In this document: positions 11,585-24,100 of the stretch, piece by piece | Position numbering within the stretch: position 1 is the first letter of the stretch | Layout: every line of letters starts with the position of its first letter | Assembly (NCBI GenBank): GCA_048213135.1 | Contig: PS015081.1 | Span: forward strand, 1 to 64,000 | Source of the DNA: Reclinomonas americana ATCC 50394 | Lineage: Eukaryota > Jakobida > Jakobea > Jakobida | Direction of reading: 5' to 3' | DNA: 64,000 nt | Program-made: the position numbers and the translations under genes | Notes under the pieces: generated by a model | Seen by the model: only the letters and a program-made list of their open reading frames with translations | Told to the model about the DNA's origin: nothing | The model's database searches: none

Positions 11585-12468
11585 CTGTGTAACTCACGTC
11601 AGCCATAGGTCACATCCCCCCGCATTGTCAATCACACAGTGTCATTCTCTCGTCTGCACTTGTGCCCTCCCACTCTGTTTCTTCCACAACTTCTTCCCCC
11701 TCTTCTCCACCTCGCATACCCATTCAACCCGTCTGTGCTCCACAACGTCATGCTCTCATCTGCACTCGTGCCCTCTCACTCTCTCGCTGCGTCTATTCCC
11801 CTGCTCTCTGTTGGCACCCCTCCTCCGCCTCCCATCTCCACTCAACCCTGTCCTTGCAGTTCACATGCCAGCGTTACTCTGTTGTTATCCCACGTTGCAC
11901 TCGTGCATTCTCTTCCACGGCTCGCACACATTTCCAGCATGCATTATCTCTATCACACACACGCATTCCTCCGTCTCCTCGACACATGCACCTCTTTCCC
12001 CTTCTCTCTCGCTCCCATCTCTTCGCCTTCCAGACGCCGGAGTGANNNNNNNNNNNNNNNNNNNNNNNNNNNNNNNNNNNNNNNNNNNNNNNNNNNNNNN
12101 NNNNNNNNNNNNNNNNNNNNNNNNNNNNNNNNNNNNNNNNNNNNNNNNNNNNNNNNNNNNNNNNNNNNNNNNNNNNNNNNNNNNNNNNNNAGGTCGGAAT
12201 CAATGACGTCGCGTCTCCTTCTTCCCGCGCTCGCTCTGTTGTATAGAAGCCAATGAGTAAGTGTTGACTTTGGAGTTGGTTGTGAGGCGATGAATGTGCG
12301 CCAATCAAGAAATTTCTCCGCGCTTTCAAATTTCGTTGTTGCACTTTGCGTCACAGTGACGAGCTCGGGTGGCTTGCTTTCATCTGTCTGTGTGCTAGAG
12401 GAGAGGAGAAAAAGAGCAGAACAACAGTGTGCAACGTTGTGTACAGAGCAACATCATCATCAATCATC
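11585..12468. other. 5' region of the MPS1 gene and divergent promoter
   Basis: It contains a CT-rich tract, a 145-base gap (12046-12190), and about 280 bp of mixed sequence before the + strand start at 12469. A minus-strand open segment (12191-12354, beginning MTQSATTKFESAEKF) could be the first kinase exon, but nothing conserved supports it. Because the flanking genes are divergent, 12355-12468 probably holds both promoters. Confidence 0.45.
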
Positions 12469-12949
12469 ATGGGCTGCAAATCCAGCAAGTCATCCTCTGT
12501 GAAAGAGGGCAACGGCAGTGGGCGACTGGCCACTGGCGGCGACGACGACGCACACAGCGTCGACTCGGCCGGCTACGTGAAGGATGAGTCACGCATGACG
12601 ATTGAGCAGCGACAGCGCAAGCGCATGACCATGGACCAGGCCAAGACAAACAGCACCGCAGTCGCAGGTGCGAATGTGTACCAGCAACCGAGTGGAAGCA
12701 GTGGAGACGACGACGAGGTTGGTGGGGGTGCGAGTGGATCAGGCGACCCCGTGGATCTGACAGAGCAGGAGCGTATGAAGCGCGCTGTGCAGGTTCGTGT
12801 GTGTGGAGTGAGAGTGAGTCAGTGAGCGCGTTGGTGCTCACCATTCGCCTACCTCTCTCTTGCAGCAAAAGCTCGTGGCGTCGGATCGCGCTGCACCAGA
12901 AGAGCTCGACCGCATTCGGGAACGGGAAAGGCGAGAACTCGGCACGTAA
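12469..12949 (+). CDS. Small acidic protein with N-terminal lipidation signal
   Basis: Exons 12469-12792 and 12866-12949 encode 135 residues. I do not recognise the family. The N-terminus MGCKSSKSS fits N-myristoylation at Gly2 plus palmitoylation at Cys3, so attachment to the inner face of a membrane is likely. The middle is hydrophilic with acidic runs (GGDDDAHS, SGDDDEVGG). The C-terminus is charged and probably helical (LTEQERMKRAVQ and ELDRIRERERRELGT), possibly a short coiled coil. There is no catalytic motif. The first ATG of the open frame was chosen because it creates the lipidation signal. The F-BAR gene at 33-36 kb starts with almost the same sequence (MGCCSSK). Confidence 0.75.
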
Positions 12950-13407
12950 TGTGCGTGTGTGTCTCCTTTGTATGAGTGTGTTTCAAGTGTGGTGGTGGGG
13001 GTAGTGGGTCGTAAGAGAGAGGGAGCTTGAGGGCAGTGAATGAGAGTGCACGTGGCTACGCACGCCGTCCGCCAATGTGACGACCATCTTGTCAGTCGGG
13101 ATTGCAATATTTCCTGTCCACTGTGGCGGATTGAGAGTGCAGAGTGCTGTTACGACTGGTTAGCGCGTGGGTGTGAGGAGAGGCATGCGTGGAGGCTAAG
13201 AGAGACACGGCTTGTTATGCATGTATTGCATTGACGACGTTCTTTGTGTCTCGTCTTTTTTTGCGGCATTGCCACAGTTATGCGCGCGTGCTTGTGTGCT
13301 TCCGATTGAGACCGGCGTGGTCCGCAGCCTTGCGCCCATCGTAATGTTCATCCTTGGCCAAGACAGACCACCAGTCGATCGATTTCCACGCATTGTGCGA
13401 GAGAAGA
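12950..13407. other. Spacer without visible gene
   Basis: About 460 bp between two + strand genes, of mixed composition with GT-rich parts. It presumably contains the 3' UTR of the small lipidated protein and the promoter of the next gene. I see no RNA gene. Confidence 0.6.
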
Positions 13408-14888
13408 ATGCGCGGTGGTGGAGTGCGTTTCGCGGACGATGTCTCCCCGCGACGCTCACCACAGTCACCACCACCACCATTACACCGCCAGCCGACGTCG
13501 CCACCCGGCAGCGCGGACATGGAGGACGTGATGAGCGAACGGCTGTCGGACGAAGAGCTTCGTCGCCTGGCCGTGCTCGTGGCGGCCGCACGTCGCGAGC
13601 ATCAGCTGTACGCGGTCATGCCGGGTGACCTGGAGGATCCGCAGTACCCGGACAGTGAGAGCGAAGAGAGGAGGCAGCGCGCGCGACGGCCGCGACGATT
13701 GCCGGCCAGTGAGCCTCCCAGTGCTCGCGATGAGCTGCTGGCGGCGGAGCTGGCCAGCAAGCCGCTCACGTGTTGTCACGCGTGTGTGCAGGCCTCGGGC
13801 GGCTGGTGCACACCGCGTGTGTTTCAGACGGCGATTGTGTTGACCATCATTGGCGCTCTTGGTGAGGCAACAAAAGAGGTTGTGTGGAGTGCCTGACTGC
13901 TGACTGTGAGCGGTGGCGCAGTGGGCATTGTGGTGTGGGTTGTCATGTTGAGTGAGGAGCAGGATCGGCGAGTGGCGGCACTGGTGCAAGGCGAGTTGTT
14001 TGTGGGACTGAAGATCATCGTGCAGCTGACCGTTACTCACTGCGCTGCAATTCGGCAGAGTCGGCGCTCAATCTCGCCCAGTCGGCAGCCGTGGAGGACA
14101 TGCGTGCAGGTGAATGCAGTTGTTGCTTTGGTGGTTGCCAGCATCCGATGAAGACTCGTTGCTGATCGCGTATTCGTAACAGATTCCGCCACTGTTGACT
14201 CTACAGTGGAACAGAGTTTCGTCCACACGACCGACGATGATGTACGTATAGTACGCGAGCCTCACTTGCTTCATACACAGCGGATCTGGGATCACTGGCA
14301 GTGGTATCTTCGAGTCCGGAAGAAGCGGTAGTGCAACCGACCAGCGTCGACAATGCACAAAAGGACGCCGTGGCCGTCGCTAGCAGCGCGGTTTCGCTGA
14401 CGGAGAATGCGGCGCCGACTACTGATCTGCTTGTGGAACAGGGTGCGGTCGATCTCGTTGGCGAGTAAGGGGATCGCACGCTCATTTGAAAGAATGCAGG
14501 GTCACAAGTATCGTCAGAAGCGGATCTGCAGGCCACCGAGGTGCCAGCTGCGTCAAGCAGTTGCGTGACGCGATGCAAGTTGCATCGTAGACACCCGCTG
14601 TGGGCCTCACAGTCATGGCGGGTTCGCAGCGGCGGAGGTCGCAGTTGCGGTCGAACAAGCGGAACAAGCACCAGCCAGTGCAGTGCTCCCTGCAGAAACA
14701 GGCACGGCAACCACTGCCGCACCTACCGACTCGAATCCATTGCCCACTGGTGAGCTGCATGTCGCGCAATCTGTCTTCGGTCTTGTCAACGTCGACTGAC
14801 GCGCTTCACAGACGTCGTCAAAGACGAAGCCAGACAAGCGGAGCTACCCACCGAGGTACACACCACTGATGTATTACCAGCAGGCTAG
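13408..14888 (+). CDS. Single-pass membrane protein of unknown family
   Basis: Best model: 13408-13861, 13922-13990, 14026-14109, 14183-14245, 14281-14460, 14518-14559, 14630-14749 and 14812-14888, about 362 residues. The first 140 residues are cytoplasmic-looking: a basic/proline-rich start, then SDEELRRLAVLVAAARREHQ and an Arg-rich stretch. One transmembrane helix spans exons 1-2 (TAIVLTIIGALVGIVVWVVM). The rest is a Thr/Ser/Ala/Val/Glu-rich stalk with hardly any charge pattern or cysteine, ending DVLPAG. The stalk reads as many tiny exons, and two of the splice sites work best with GCGAGT donors (13991 and 14461). Alternatives (a 41-bp intron at 14020-14060, a stop at 14466) remain possible. 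Function unknown; the stalk resembles an O-glycosylated ectodomain. Confidence 0.55.
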
Positions 14889-15167
14889 GCGCTGGGCAGC
14901 GAGTAAACACGACGCCTGTGTGACAGAAACGTCGCGACGTCGTGCATCGTCGACGTTGCACAAGTTTCTGGTTCCTCGCAGACTCTATTCCATCCCCAGC
15001 ATCTCCAACCACACTCACACAGCATTCAGCTGTCACCAGCCATTGCATAACCAGTTCCCGGACGCGGCAAAAGCTCGCACAGAGGCGACAGCCAAATTTG
15101 TAACCCAGATACTGGTGACAGACAATCAGACTTCTGCGGAGAAAAGAACACACACACGCACTCACGC

Positions 15168-18066
15168 ATGCAAGAAGGCGACGGAGACGGTGGCGATGAG
15201 AAGCAATACGCGCGTGCCACCCCGCTGAGCGCAACGCCACCTCTTGCGGTCACTCCAGGAGGAGGAGGAGGAGGTAAAAGAAGAGTTGCTCTCTTCTTCT
15301 TCTTCATCTTCCTGCTGTCTCACTCTCTCTGCGCACAGGCGATGACCGCATGGCACGCCTGCTCTTCTTCCGCGAGGTGTTCTCCGAGGGCACAGTGTAC
15401 GAGGGCGTTCTGTTGCGCCACATTAAGAATGTTGCGCAGTGGAGACTGAGTGCACGCTCTCTCTCTCTCTCTCATGCTCACTGCCTCTGTGTCTGTCTGT
15501 GTGAGCAGAGCTATGGGTTCATCTATCACAGTCGGTACGCGGAGATCTCTGGTCGCGATCGCGGCATCTACTTTGCATGGAAGGAATTGCGTTTCGGCAC
15601 GGATGAGCGCGTGGTGTTGAAGAATGGGCACACGCGGTTGCGCTTTGGTGTGCAGTTCCAGGTAGGGAGAAGGGAGGGGAAGGGGAGGGGAGAAGGGAGG
15701 GGAAAAGGGAGAGGAGTGACAAGTGGACAGGCGGAAGAGATTGGAGAGAAGAGGGGCGACGAGAAGTGGAGAGGCGTGACAAGGAGAGGCGAAAGAGAGG
15801 TGACGAAGAGAGGAAACGGATGACAAGGAGAGCCTGGAGGGATGAGAGGTGACAACTGGAGGAGAAAGCGAGTGGAAAGAGAGGCAAAGGGAGGGAAACG
15901 AAGACGCAAGAGAGAGAAAACAGGGGTGACAAGAGGAGGCGATAAGAGGACGGAGAGGGACTGGAGGGATGAGAGAGGAGTGTGAAGGGAGGGCACAGAG
16001 AGGGGAAAGGAGTACGCGAGGAAGAGAGAGAACAGGGGTGACAAGTGGAGGAGAAAGCGAGTGGGATGGGTGAGCAAAAAGAGAGGATAGAATGGGACTG
16101 AAGGGATGAGGGGTGACAACTGGAGGGCGCGAGGGGGAGAGAGAACAGGGGCAGGGATGGAATGGGATTAGAGGGAACAGGGGTGGCAAGTGGAGGGAAA
16201 AGGGAGTGGAAAGGGAGTCTGCGGGGTGACGAGGAGAGAAAGACGCCCGGGTAGAGGGAGGAGGCAGCGGAGAGCGAGCCTGTGTTTTTGTTCCTGTCTT
16301 TTTCAGGGAGATAGCGGGGTGGCGAGGAGAGAAGATGCGAGGATTGCCCTTCCCTTATTTTCCCCCTTCAGGAGGATCGCGGTGATGTTGTCGCCTGCAA
16401 TGTGTCCATTGTCAACAAGGTGGTGCGCTCGGGTCCCCGGCACCCGCAGACTGTGCACGCCGCTGCCACGACCACTACGACCACCACTGTCTCTGCTGCC
16501 TCGGCTGCTGACGATGACGGCAATCTGAGCGCGCCGCTGGTTCTCGCCACTGCGGCTGCTGCTCCTCCTCCTCCGTTCTCCGCCAACTTGGTGGACTACA
16601 GAATGGCGGCCAACTTGCCGCCGGATCTGCGAGGTCGACGGAACTCACTGACGTTGGCGGCGCCACCACCACTGGCGCGCTCCTCTCCCTCGCCTCCGCC
16701 TCCGCCACTCGCTTCGGCGCCGCCCGCGTACGATGTGGCTGCTCATCAACAGCTACAGCATCATCATCATCACGTGACTCGAATGAGTGGCTACCCGGTG
16801 GCGAGTGCCGCTGCGCCGCCACCTGTGGCCTCCGGTCCGCCACCTCCATACGTCGACTATGAGCGGCAGCAGCAGCAGCAGCAGTTCATGGCAGCTGCCT
16901 TGGGTATGCACATCGCGACGCTGGCGGCGATCGATGTGGCCACGGGTAGAAAAGGGCACGAACTTAACAACGACGGCGGGTTCGACAAGTACGACAGCTC
17001 GACGGAGCGATTCCCGTCGCCGGTGAAGCCGCGTGCAGGCGCAGGTGACACGCCTCCCGGCACTGGCACGGCACTGCTTGTGCCGCCACCTCACTCGGCC
17101 GCGCGCTACTCCAACGCTGCCGCGCCACCGGCACCCGACGGCAGCTTCTATGGAATGCGTGCCATGGGTCTGGCATCGGCGGCGGCGGCGGCGTCGGCGG
17201 CCAACGGTGGCGACATGGACGGCAAGTATGACTACGACCTCATTGGAGGAGGAGGAGGAGGTGGTGGTGGTGGTGGCGGCGGCGGTGGCGTTGGCGGTGT
17301 CGGTGTCGGTGTCGGCGGTGGTGGTTTGGTTGGAGGTGGTGTCGGCGGGCAACCGCGCATCCACCCGGACATGCCCATTGCCGAATTTGTGCAGTCCGTC
17401 GGCCACAAGCGACAGTGGCGCCCGGAACTCGTGCAACTGGTCATTGAGCGTCTGAGCGACGTGTGTGTCGACACGGTGGAGGCACTGGCGCTCTTCTGGG
17501 ACACCGTGGTCACTACCTCAAACATCCCCAAGCCGTCGCTCTTCGGGTTGAAGAAGGAGTTTGAGATGGCCGACTACGTCGCCGGTGAGTTTTTTTTGCT
17601 GTTGCAGTGTACACTGTCAAGCCGCTAAGCGGCTTACCGTTCCGCAGCATCGTCGGCCGCCGATGAGGAGCACATTTTGACCGGTGGTTCGTCATCGCGG
17701 CGAGCCAACGGCTCATTGCACGGCCGTCTCGCTCGCACCGCCTCTGCCGACAACCCCTTCCCCGTGGTTGACGAAATGCTGGATCCGCTCACTGGCCAGG
17801 TGATGAGTGAGCCAGTGGTGCTGTCCAGCGGGCGCTCGTACGACCGCACAGTGCGTACCTGTTTTCCAGTCAGTCGACCTCTCTGATGTACACTCACTCC
17901 TTTGTGTGTTCTTGTCGAGCAGGTCATCCAGAGCCACATACAGGAATGCAAAGCAAAGAATATGCCGCTGACCGACCCGGTCACCGGCCAAGAACTCGTT
18001 CACCCACTCATTTACCCCAATTTCGCCTTGCAGCGCCTCATTGCGAGGAGCCACGGAGCACAATAA
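15168..18066 (+). CDS. Cold-shock-like domain plus U-box protein
   Basis: Exons 15168-15273, 15339-15438, 15511-15661, 16372-17584, 17648-17850 and 17923-18066 give 638 residues with all phases consistent. A Gly/Ala/Pro N-terminus leads to a cold-shock/S1-like beta-barrel at about residues 40-130. Its segments are EGTVYEGVLLRHIKN, YGFIYHSRY, GIYFAWKEL, LRFGVQF and DVVACNVSIV, the layout of UNR/CSDE1 nucleic-acid-binding units. A low-complexity linker follows with poly-Thr, poly-Pro, His, Gln and Gly runs. The C-terminus is a U-box (LDPLTGQVMSEPVVLSSGRS, YDRTVIQSHI, PLTDPVTGQELVHPLIYPN, LQRLI), a family that binds E2 enzymes and works as E3 ubiquitin ligase. The stop lies 80 bp from that of the convergent gene. 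Inferred role: RNA-linked ubiquitination. Confidence 0.8.
15662..16371. repeat. GA-rich minisatellite intron
   Basis: Third intron of the U-box gene. It is built of degenerate purine units (GGGGTGACAAG-GGAGG, GAGAGGAAAGGGAG) repeated some 15-20 times with spacing of about 30-60 bp. It is purine-rich on the sense strand, unlike the pyrimidine-rich introns of most neighbours. Confidence 0.75.
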
Positions 18067-18146
18067 CGAACCCACCACCGTATACAAATTTGTTAATACA
18101 CCCTACACACATAATCATTAACAGAAACAGAGTACACTCGCCACTT

Positions 18147-21100
18147 TCAGGCGTTCTTGTGCTGCCGCAAGTGCCAGTCGTCGCGCACCACAATGGCATC
18201 CTCCAGCAGGCTCATTTCTCGATCCTGCACATCCACGTCCGCCGCACTCGTACTGGTCGTCGGCGCCGTGCTGGTGATCGACACGATGCGCAGCAGCACA
18301 TCACGGTACAAATCGACGGCAGTGCGCAGCGCCGGAATGGTGATCAGCGCGTCGGGTGAGTTGGGATCGACAAGCGGCAACACCGTCTGGCACAATGGGG
18401 GGAAAAGAAGTTGTCAGCAATTACACACGGAGACGAGAGCAAGCAAGATGAGCGCACGCACCGATTCCATGACGCGAACGGCGTTCAGGAGAGTGGACAC
18501 GCGAAGCGACGGCTGTCGCTGCAACTGCGGCGACTGCGGATCCTGCTGTGGCGTCGATGGCATGCCGGAGGGGCCGCACGACCGGTCGAGCACCCGGTAA
18601 AGCACCGTTGAGAATCGCTGCCAGTGGCGGGCGAGTAATCTGTGCAGGCGCTCCAGCACGGCGGCCTCGAGCGAGGTCGGCGGTCGGAAGCCACTGGGCG
18701 GCGACGGTGAGCGCCCTTCTCTTCTCAGCACTGGCGATGTGCTGCGTCGATCGCGTGCATCAGCAGCGGCGCGAGGGGCGGCGACGACGATTGCCGACGA
18801 CGATGACGACGACAGTGACTGTGTACAGTGAACGGAAAATCAGTCGCTCTTTCTCTCCAGCCACAGACCAAGCGATTGCAAGACGCAACTACTTCACGGT
18901 CGGCGGCGTGCTGTCTGCTGCCGGCGATAGAAGACGATGACTGCGGAGCGAGTTCCACATGCTGCGTCAACGGACGCAGGGAGGAGTGGAGTTTGGGCAT
19001 GCTGCCGAGCGAGCGCGACAGGATGGAATCGGCCGACACGGACATGTCTGCGACACGAGGCACAAGGCATGTTAGAAACAGAGAAAGGAAGAAAGGGAAC
19101 ACTGGTGAGAGTGAAAGAGAGAAAGAGACGGAGAGAGGGAGAGAGAGAGAGAAAAACCGAGAGATGACTACAATGAAAGGGAATGGCAAAAAAAGAGAGA
19201 ATGGAGAGAAAGCTGAGATAAGCGACAGTGAGAAAATGTACAACGGAAAGTGATGGAGAGAAACAGTCGAGAAGAAGCGATTGTAAAAGGGAGTGGTTCG
19301 TAGACAGAGAGCGATGGGAGCGATGGGGTCCCTACCGAGTTGCACCGTGCGTGGAACAACTGCCTGCGTTTCGATCGGTGGCGAGGCAGGACGAGTGGGT
19401 GGCGTGATGGGTCGCAGAATGTTCAACACGCCCGTCACTTCGCGTGAAAGCGTGCTGCGGGTGCGCAAAGGTCAGACGGCAAGTGCTGAAGGGTGCGACA
19501 GCAACTCTGTTCCGTTCGCAACTGTGCCGAGTGCGTGAGCACAAACTGTCGGTCCAACACAACACGCAGGAACGTGTGCGTGTCGACAGCAGGCAGCACC
19601 GGCAGGTACGCCTCCACCTCCGACACGCCCATGGCCTTGGTGAGCGCCGACACGAACCACTGCGCCACCGCCTCCTCTGGGGCCTTGGGGAAGAGCGCCA
19701 GCACGACCACCACGCACTGGTCCACGGCGAGTCCGTGCATGAGGCGATGCTGCACAATGGATGAATATGAGCCACGAGAACAAAGGATGGAACTGCGCGT
19801 GAGGACGGCCAAGCCTACCGAGGGTGAAAAGCCAGCAGAGGGCGATGGCATGAAGACTGCATTCTCCGGCGACAGCTGGTGCTTTCGCAGCTCGTCTTGC
19901 GCATGCACGAGCATCTCCTGCTGCTGGAAGTGTGTGGTGAGGATTTGTCGGAAGCGCAGCTGTTCCTTGCGGTACTCCAGCAGGCACATGTGCAGGAACT
20001 TGTGCATTTCCACTCGTCGCTGCCATTGCTGTTAGGGGAGCAAAGAGGTGAGGAGAGGCGAGAAGGCTGGGTGTGTGTGTGTGTGTTTGTGCCGAACCCC
20101 ATTTTGTTCCTGGAACGACTCGGCACTGCCGTCGATCTCCTCCAGGCAGCGCACTCGCTCCGGTTCGGTGGCGTATGGGAACATGCGGTACACGATGGCT
20201 GGAGAAGAGGGGAAGGAGATGGGGAGGAGGAAAAAGAGGGGAAGGAAAGTGGAGGAGGAGAAGAATGGGAGAAAGAAAGCGAGGGGGAAACAAGATACGG
20301 GAGAACAGAGTATTGAGAGGGGAAGGAAGAGAGAGGGGTAAGGGGAGAACGAATTCGAAAGACGTGGACGAGGTGAAGAGAAGGAGAGAGAGAACGAGTG
20401 AGAAGCGAGGGAAAGAATGAAAATGAGAGAAAAGGAGAAAGTATGAGGAACATGAATGGAAAGAAAGAGCGAAGGGGATGGATTAAAGAGGACAGAACAG
20501 ACCGCAAAGGCAGCAAAAGAGGACGGAGAGAAAAGAGAAAGAGAGAGAAATTAATCAGTTCATGTCATCACACACTGCAAGCTTGTTGTATAGATGCGCC
20601 TCACCTGCCACTCGCACCATCGGCACATATCGCACCTCCTGCAGCTCGTTCACAGACGGCGCATCCGGACCGGATCCGCGCTGCGCCACCCGGCGTCCCT
20701 CGGCCAGCGCACGGCACGCGCTGTGAGGGGGTGAGCGGAGAGAATCGCCCGTCACCACATAGACATACAAGCACGCAACAACATAAAGCTGAGCTGATCC
20801 GTGTTGAATTCGTCGTCGATGAACTTGCGGAAGAGGTCGACTTCCAGCGAGTGCGTGCGATGCGCCTCCAGACCCATGTACAAATCAAAGCACACTTGGT
20901 CGGCCAACTGCGGCAATCCGTACTTGTTGCAAATCCAGCGATACGTGAAGCGGTTCAGTGGTTCGCGCACATTGTTTTCACGGTCGGCGACCACATCGGC
21001 CTGAATCTTGTCGTCGTAGAGAGAGCGAATAGTGCGCACCAGCCAGACAAGCGGTTTTGTCTGTGTGTCACATTGAGTATCAAAAACCACCCCTCAAGCG

Positions 21101-24100
21101 ACATCTGCCTGGCTCACACTGACCTCGCGATAGCGAACATTGTCAATGGACAGCAGCCGCAAAAACGGACTGCGTGCCGCACGCTGCGCTGGCGACAACG
21201 AGCGCAGACTGCCTCGTCGTGCGCCGTACATGGAGCTGCGCGCGTCGGCGGCACCGGTGACTGCGTGCTGGCGACCACCCTTGCGGCTGCCACTGTTCGC
21301 ACTCTTTTTCCGCCGTCCACGGCCAGTCGACGACGTCGCGGGCGCGTTGGAGTCATCTTGTGTCGATGACTGCTGCTGCTGTTCCTGCTGTTGTTGCTGC
21401 TGATTGGAGGTGTCGTCCTCATCGTCGCTGAACGGATGCAGGCCGTCGGACACCAAGTGCAGCGTCTGCTGGCTCAACTCAATGTCGATCTCGTTCAGCA
21501 CCGAGCGCAGCTCATTCGCAGAAATGTGCGCACGCTCCACCCACGCCTCGGTGGACTTGGCATCGGTCGGCGCCGACAGCTCGTCAATGAGCGAGTCTGC
21601 ACCGTTGGCGATTTTGGCAGGCTCGCGGCGCATGTGTTCCAAGATGCCGCAAGCCATGCGCGTGCAGGTCGCCAGTTCACTGCCGAGTGACGCCAGCTGT
21701 CAACACGCCCCCGCAAGTCAGCGACGCATGGGATGGGGAGGTAGCAACAAAAAAAGAGACGAACCGCCTTGGTGGTGGCCTCACTGACGGCAGGCTCGCG
21801 CGCCGACGTCGGCCGTGACGCAGTGTCGATACTGCTGGCCACCCCGTCAACGTCGGCATCGACGTCGCTGAGCATGTGCGATCCCTCGTGCTGTGTTGCA
21901 AAGTGAGCACTCAGGTGCACGCAGTAGCGAGAAAGAGCAGAGAGACTCGATGACGCACGTGGTCTTCGATGCTGATGCTCGGCACGGGTCGCGACGGGTT
22001 CGGCACCATGTTGGCGAGCGACGCACGACGACGCTCTCCCGACGATGGTACAGTGAGACGATCAGCGTCCTCGTCCTCGTCGTCGAGACCAGCGGTGAAG
22101 GCCGACAGACTCGGATCGAGTGAGCGCGCACTGCTGCCCTTCTTTGGCACAGAGTCGACGCGAGGGGTGGTCTTCGATGAGGCCGAGCGCGACGCGGCGG
22201 GAGTACTCCGTCGTGAGGCGTTCGTTGATGATGGTGGCTTGCGACCGGATCGGTTGCTTGGTGGATCTGTGCCCGCCGAGGCCGTCTGCGGCGAGGGATG
22301 AAAGGGGAAGGGACGCGAAGGAGAAGGGATGTGAGGGGGAGGGAAGGGAGGGGAGGGGAAGGGAAGGGAAGGGAAGGGAGGCGAAAGGAGGGAAGGGAGG
22401 GGAGGCAAAGGCAGGCAAAGGGAACGGAGGAAAGGGAGGGAAGGAAGAGGGAAGAGAGGGAAAGAAAGGGAAGGGAAGGGAGACGAACTGAGGGAAGGGA
22501 AGGGGGGAATAGAGGGAAGAGAGGAAGGGGAGGAAAGGGAGATAGAGAAGGAGAACGAAGGGAAAATAGAGGTAAGGAGAGAAGAGAACAATAGATGAAA
22601 TTAGGGAAATAGAGGGGGATAGAGAAAGCGAGAGAAAGCGACAGTGAAAGAGAAGGGCGAGAAATAGGGAGAGAGAGAGAGAGTGAGCGGGATCATGTTT
22701 CACGCACCGCAGCTGCCGGCTTGGACGCGGGCCACGCTTCCTCTGTCTGTGCCGCTCGATCGCACACCTCCACAGTGGCGGCAGTGCTCGACGATCCGCG
22801 TCGCGACCGCACACTCAACGTCGTGCTTCGCGCACTGGCCGGCGTGCTGAATGCCGACAACAGACCGCTGGTCAGCGTGCCCGCACCTCCTCCACTGGCA
22901 CGCAGCTGTTCCATGGCGGCGCTGGCCTCGGCCAGTGCATCCTCCGCACGAGTGGCACGCCGTTCGGCGTCGTGCGCCCGTGACCGCTCGTCACGAAGCT
23001 CGTCTTCGACTCGCTGCAGCTGCGTCAGTGCCTCCGACAGCCGACCGGCCTGCTCCATGTCCCAGTCGGTCTGCGCCACCGCACTGTGCGGTCGAAGACG
23101 ATTAGTGGAGGCCGTGCGCTGTGTGGACGACGCCGATAGAGTGCGATGCTCGTCGGCGTCACCCTCGCTGCCTCCACCACCGCCATTGCCACCGTCCGAG
23201 CCAGCCATTGGCGGCAACTCCAGCGACATTTGGCTGGCCGAGGGAGGAATGTGAGGCGAGGCCAGTGGAGTGGCCGCGGCCGACACAATTCGAACGGGAT
23301 TCGTCTGGCAGTGCACCGACGACAGCAGCACGCGACGCGGACTGCAGCCGCTCTCCATGGACTCCTTGACACGCAATGCGGACAGTGCCGCCTCGGCCGA
23401 CAGCCGGTTGCGCAGTTCCTCGATCGCCGAGTCCCTCCGTGCCAGTGCGCTCTCGGCGAGGTTGGCGGTGCGACGGCACTCGTCCAGCTCGGCAATGTGC
23501 TGCTGCAGCAACTCGGTGCGCAGTTTGAGGTCGGTCTCCGAGCGCTCGCGGTCGCGCTCGGCGTTTTCCACCGCGCGGCGGAGGGAGGCGCACTGGGGCA
23601 AGAAAGGGAAGAAAAGGGATGAGAGGGGAACAGGGAAAGGTAAGGGGGAAAGGGGGGAAGAAGGGAGAGGAGGAAAGAGTGTGAATGCTTGAGAGGAAAG
23701 GGATGAAACGAGGAAGCGATGGAGAGCAATATATCTCGAGATGCATGAGAGGAATAGATATGGAGAGAAGAGAGAGGAGGAGAATGTGGTCTTGCAGATG
23801 AGTCTCGGATGCGAGTAAACAAAGCAGGTGGAAGAGACAGAAAGAGAAAAACTGCGGAATGGCTGTGGATGGAAGAGACGGCATTTGCAAAATAATGGTC
23901 TCAGTGTGCGTGGATGAGTAAAAGGAAGAGAAGGGACGGTATCGAGTAGCGTGAGCGCGTGCATGAGCATTCAGGAGCAGGTGGAGGGGAGGAAAAGGAC
24001 GATCGGAAAGTGTATCGCCACGGAGCGTGAGGTGTACAGGTGAAGGCTCGTCGTTATGAGAATAGGAGCAAGGGATCGAATATCTCGGAGCACAGGTGTG

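Noticed and set aside
12020-12045. Possible + strand exon ACG CCG GAG TGA after a CTTCCAG acceptor
   Set aside because: Only three codons before a gap, with no partner exon on the + strand; more likely chance in the CT tract.
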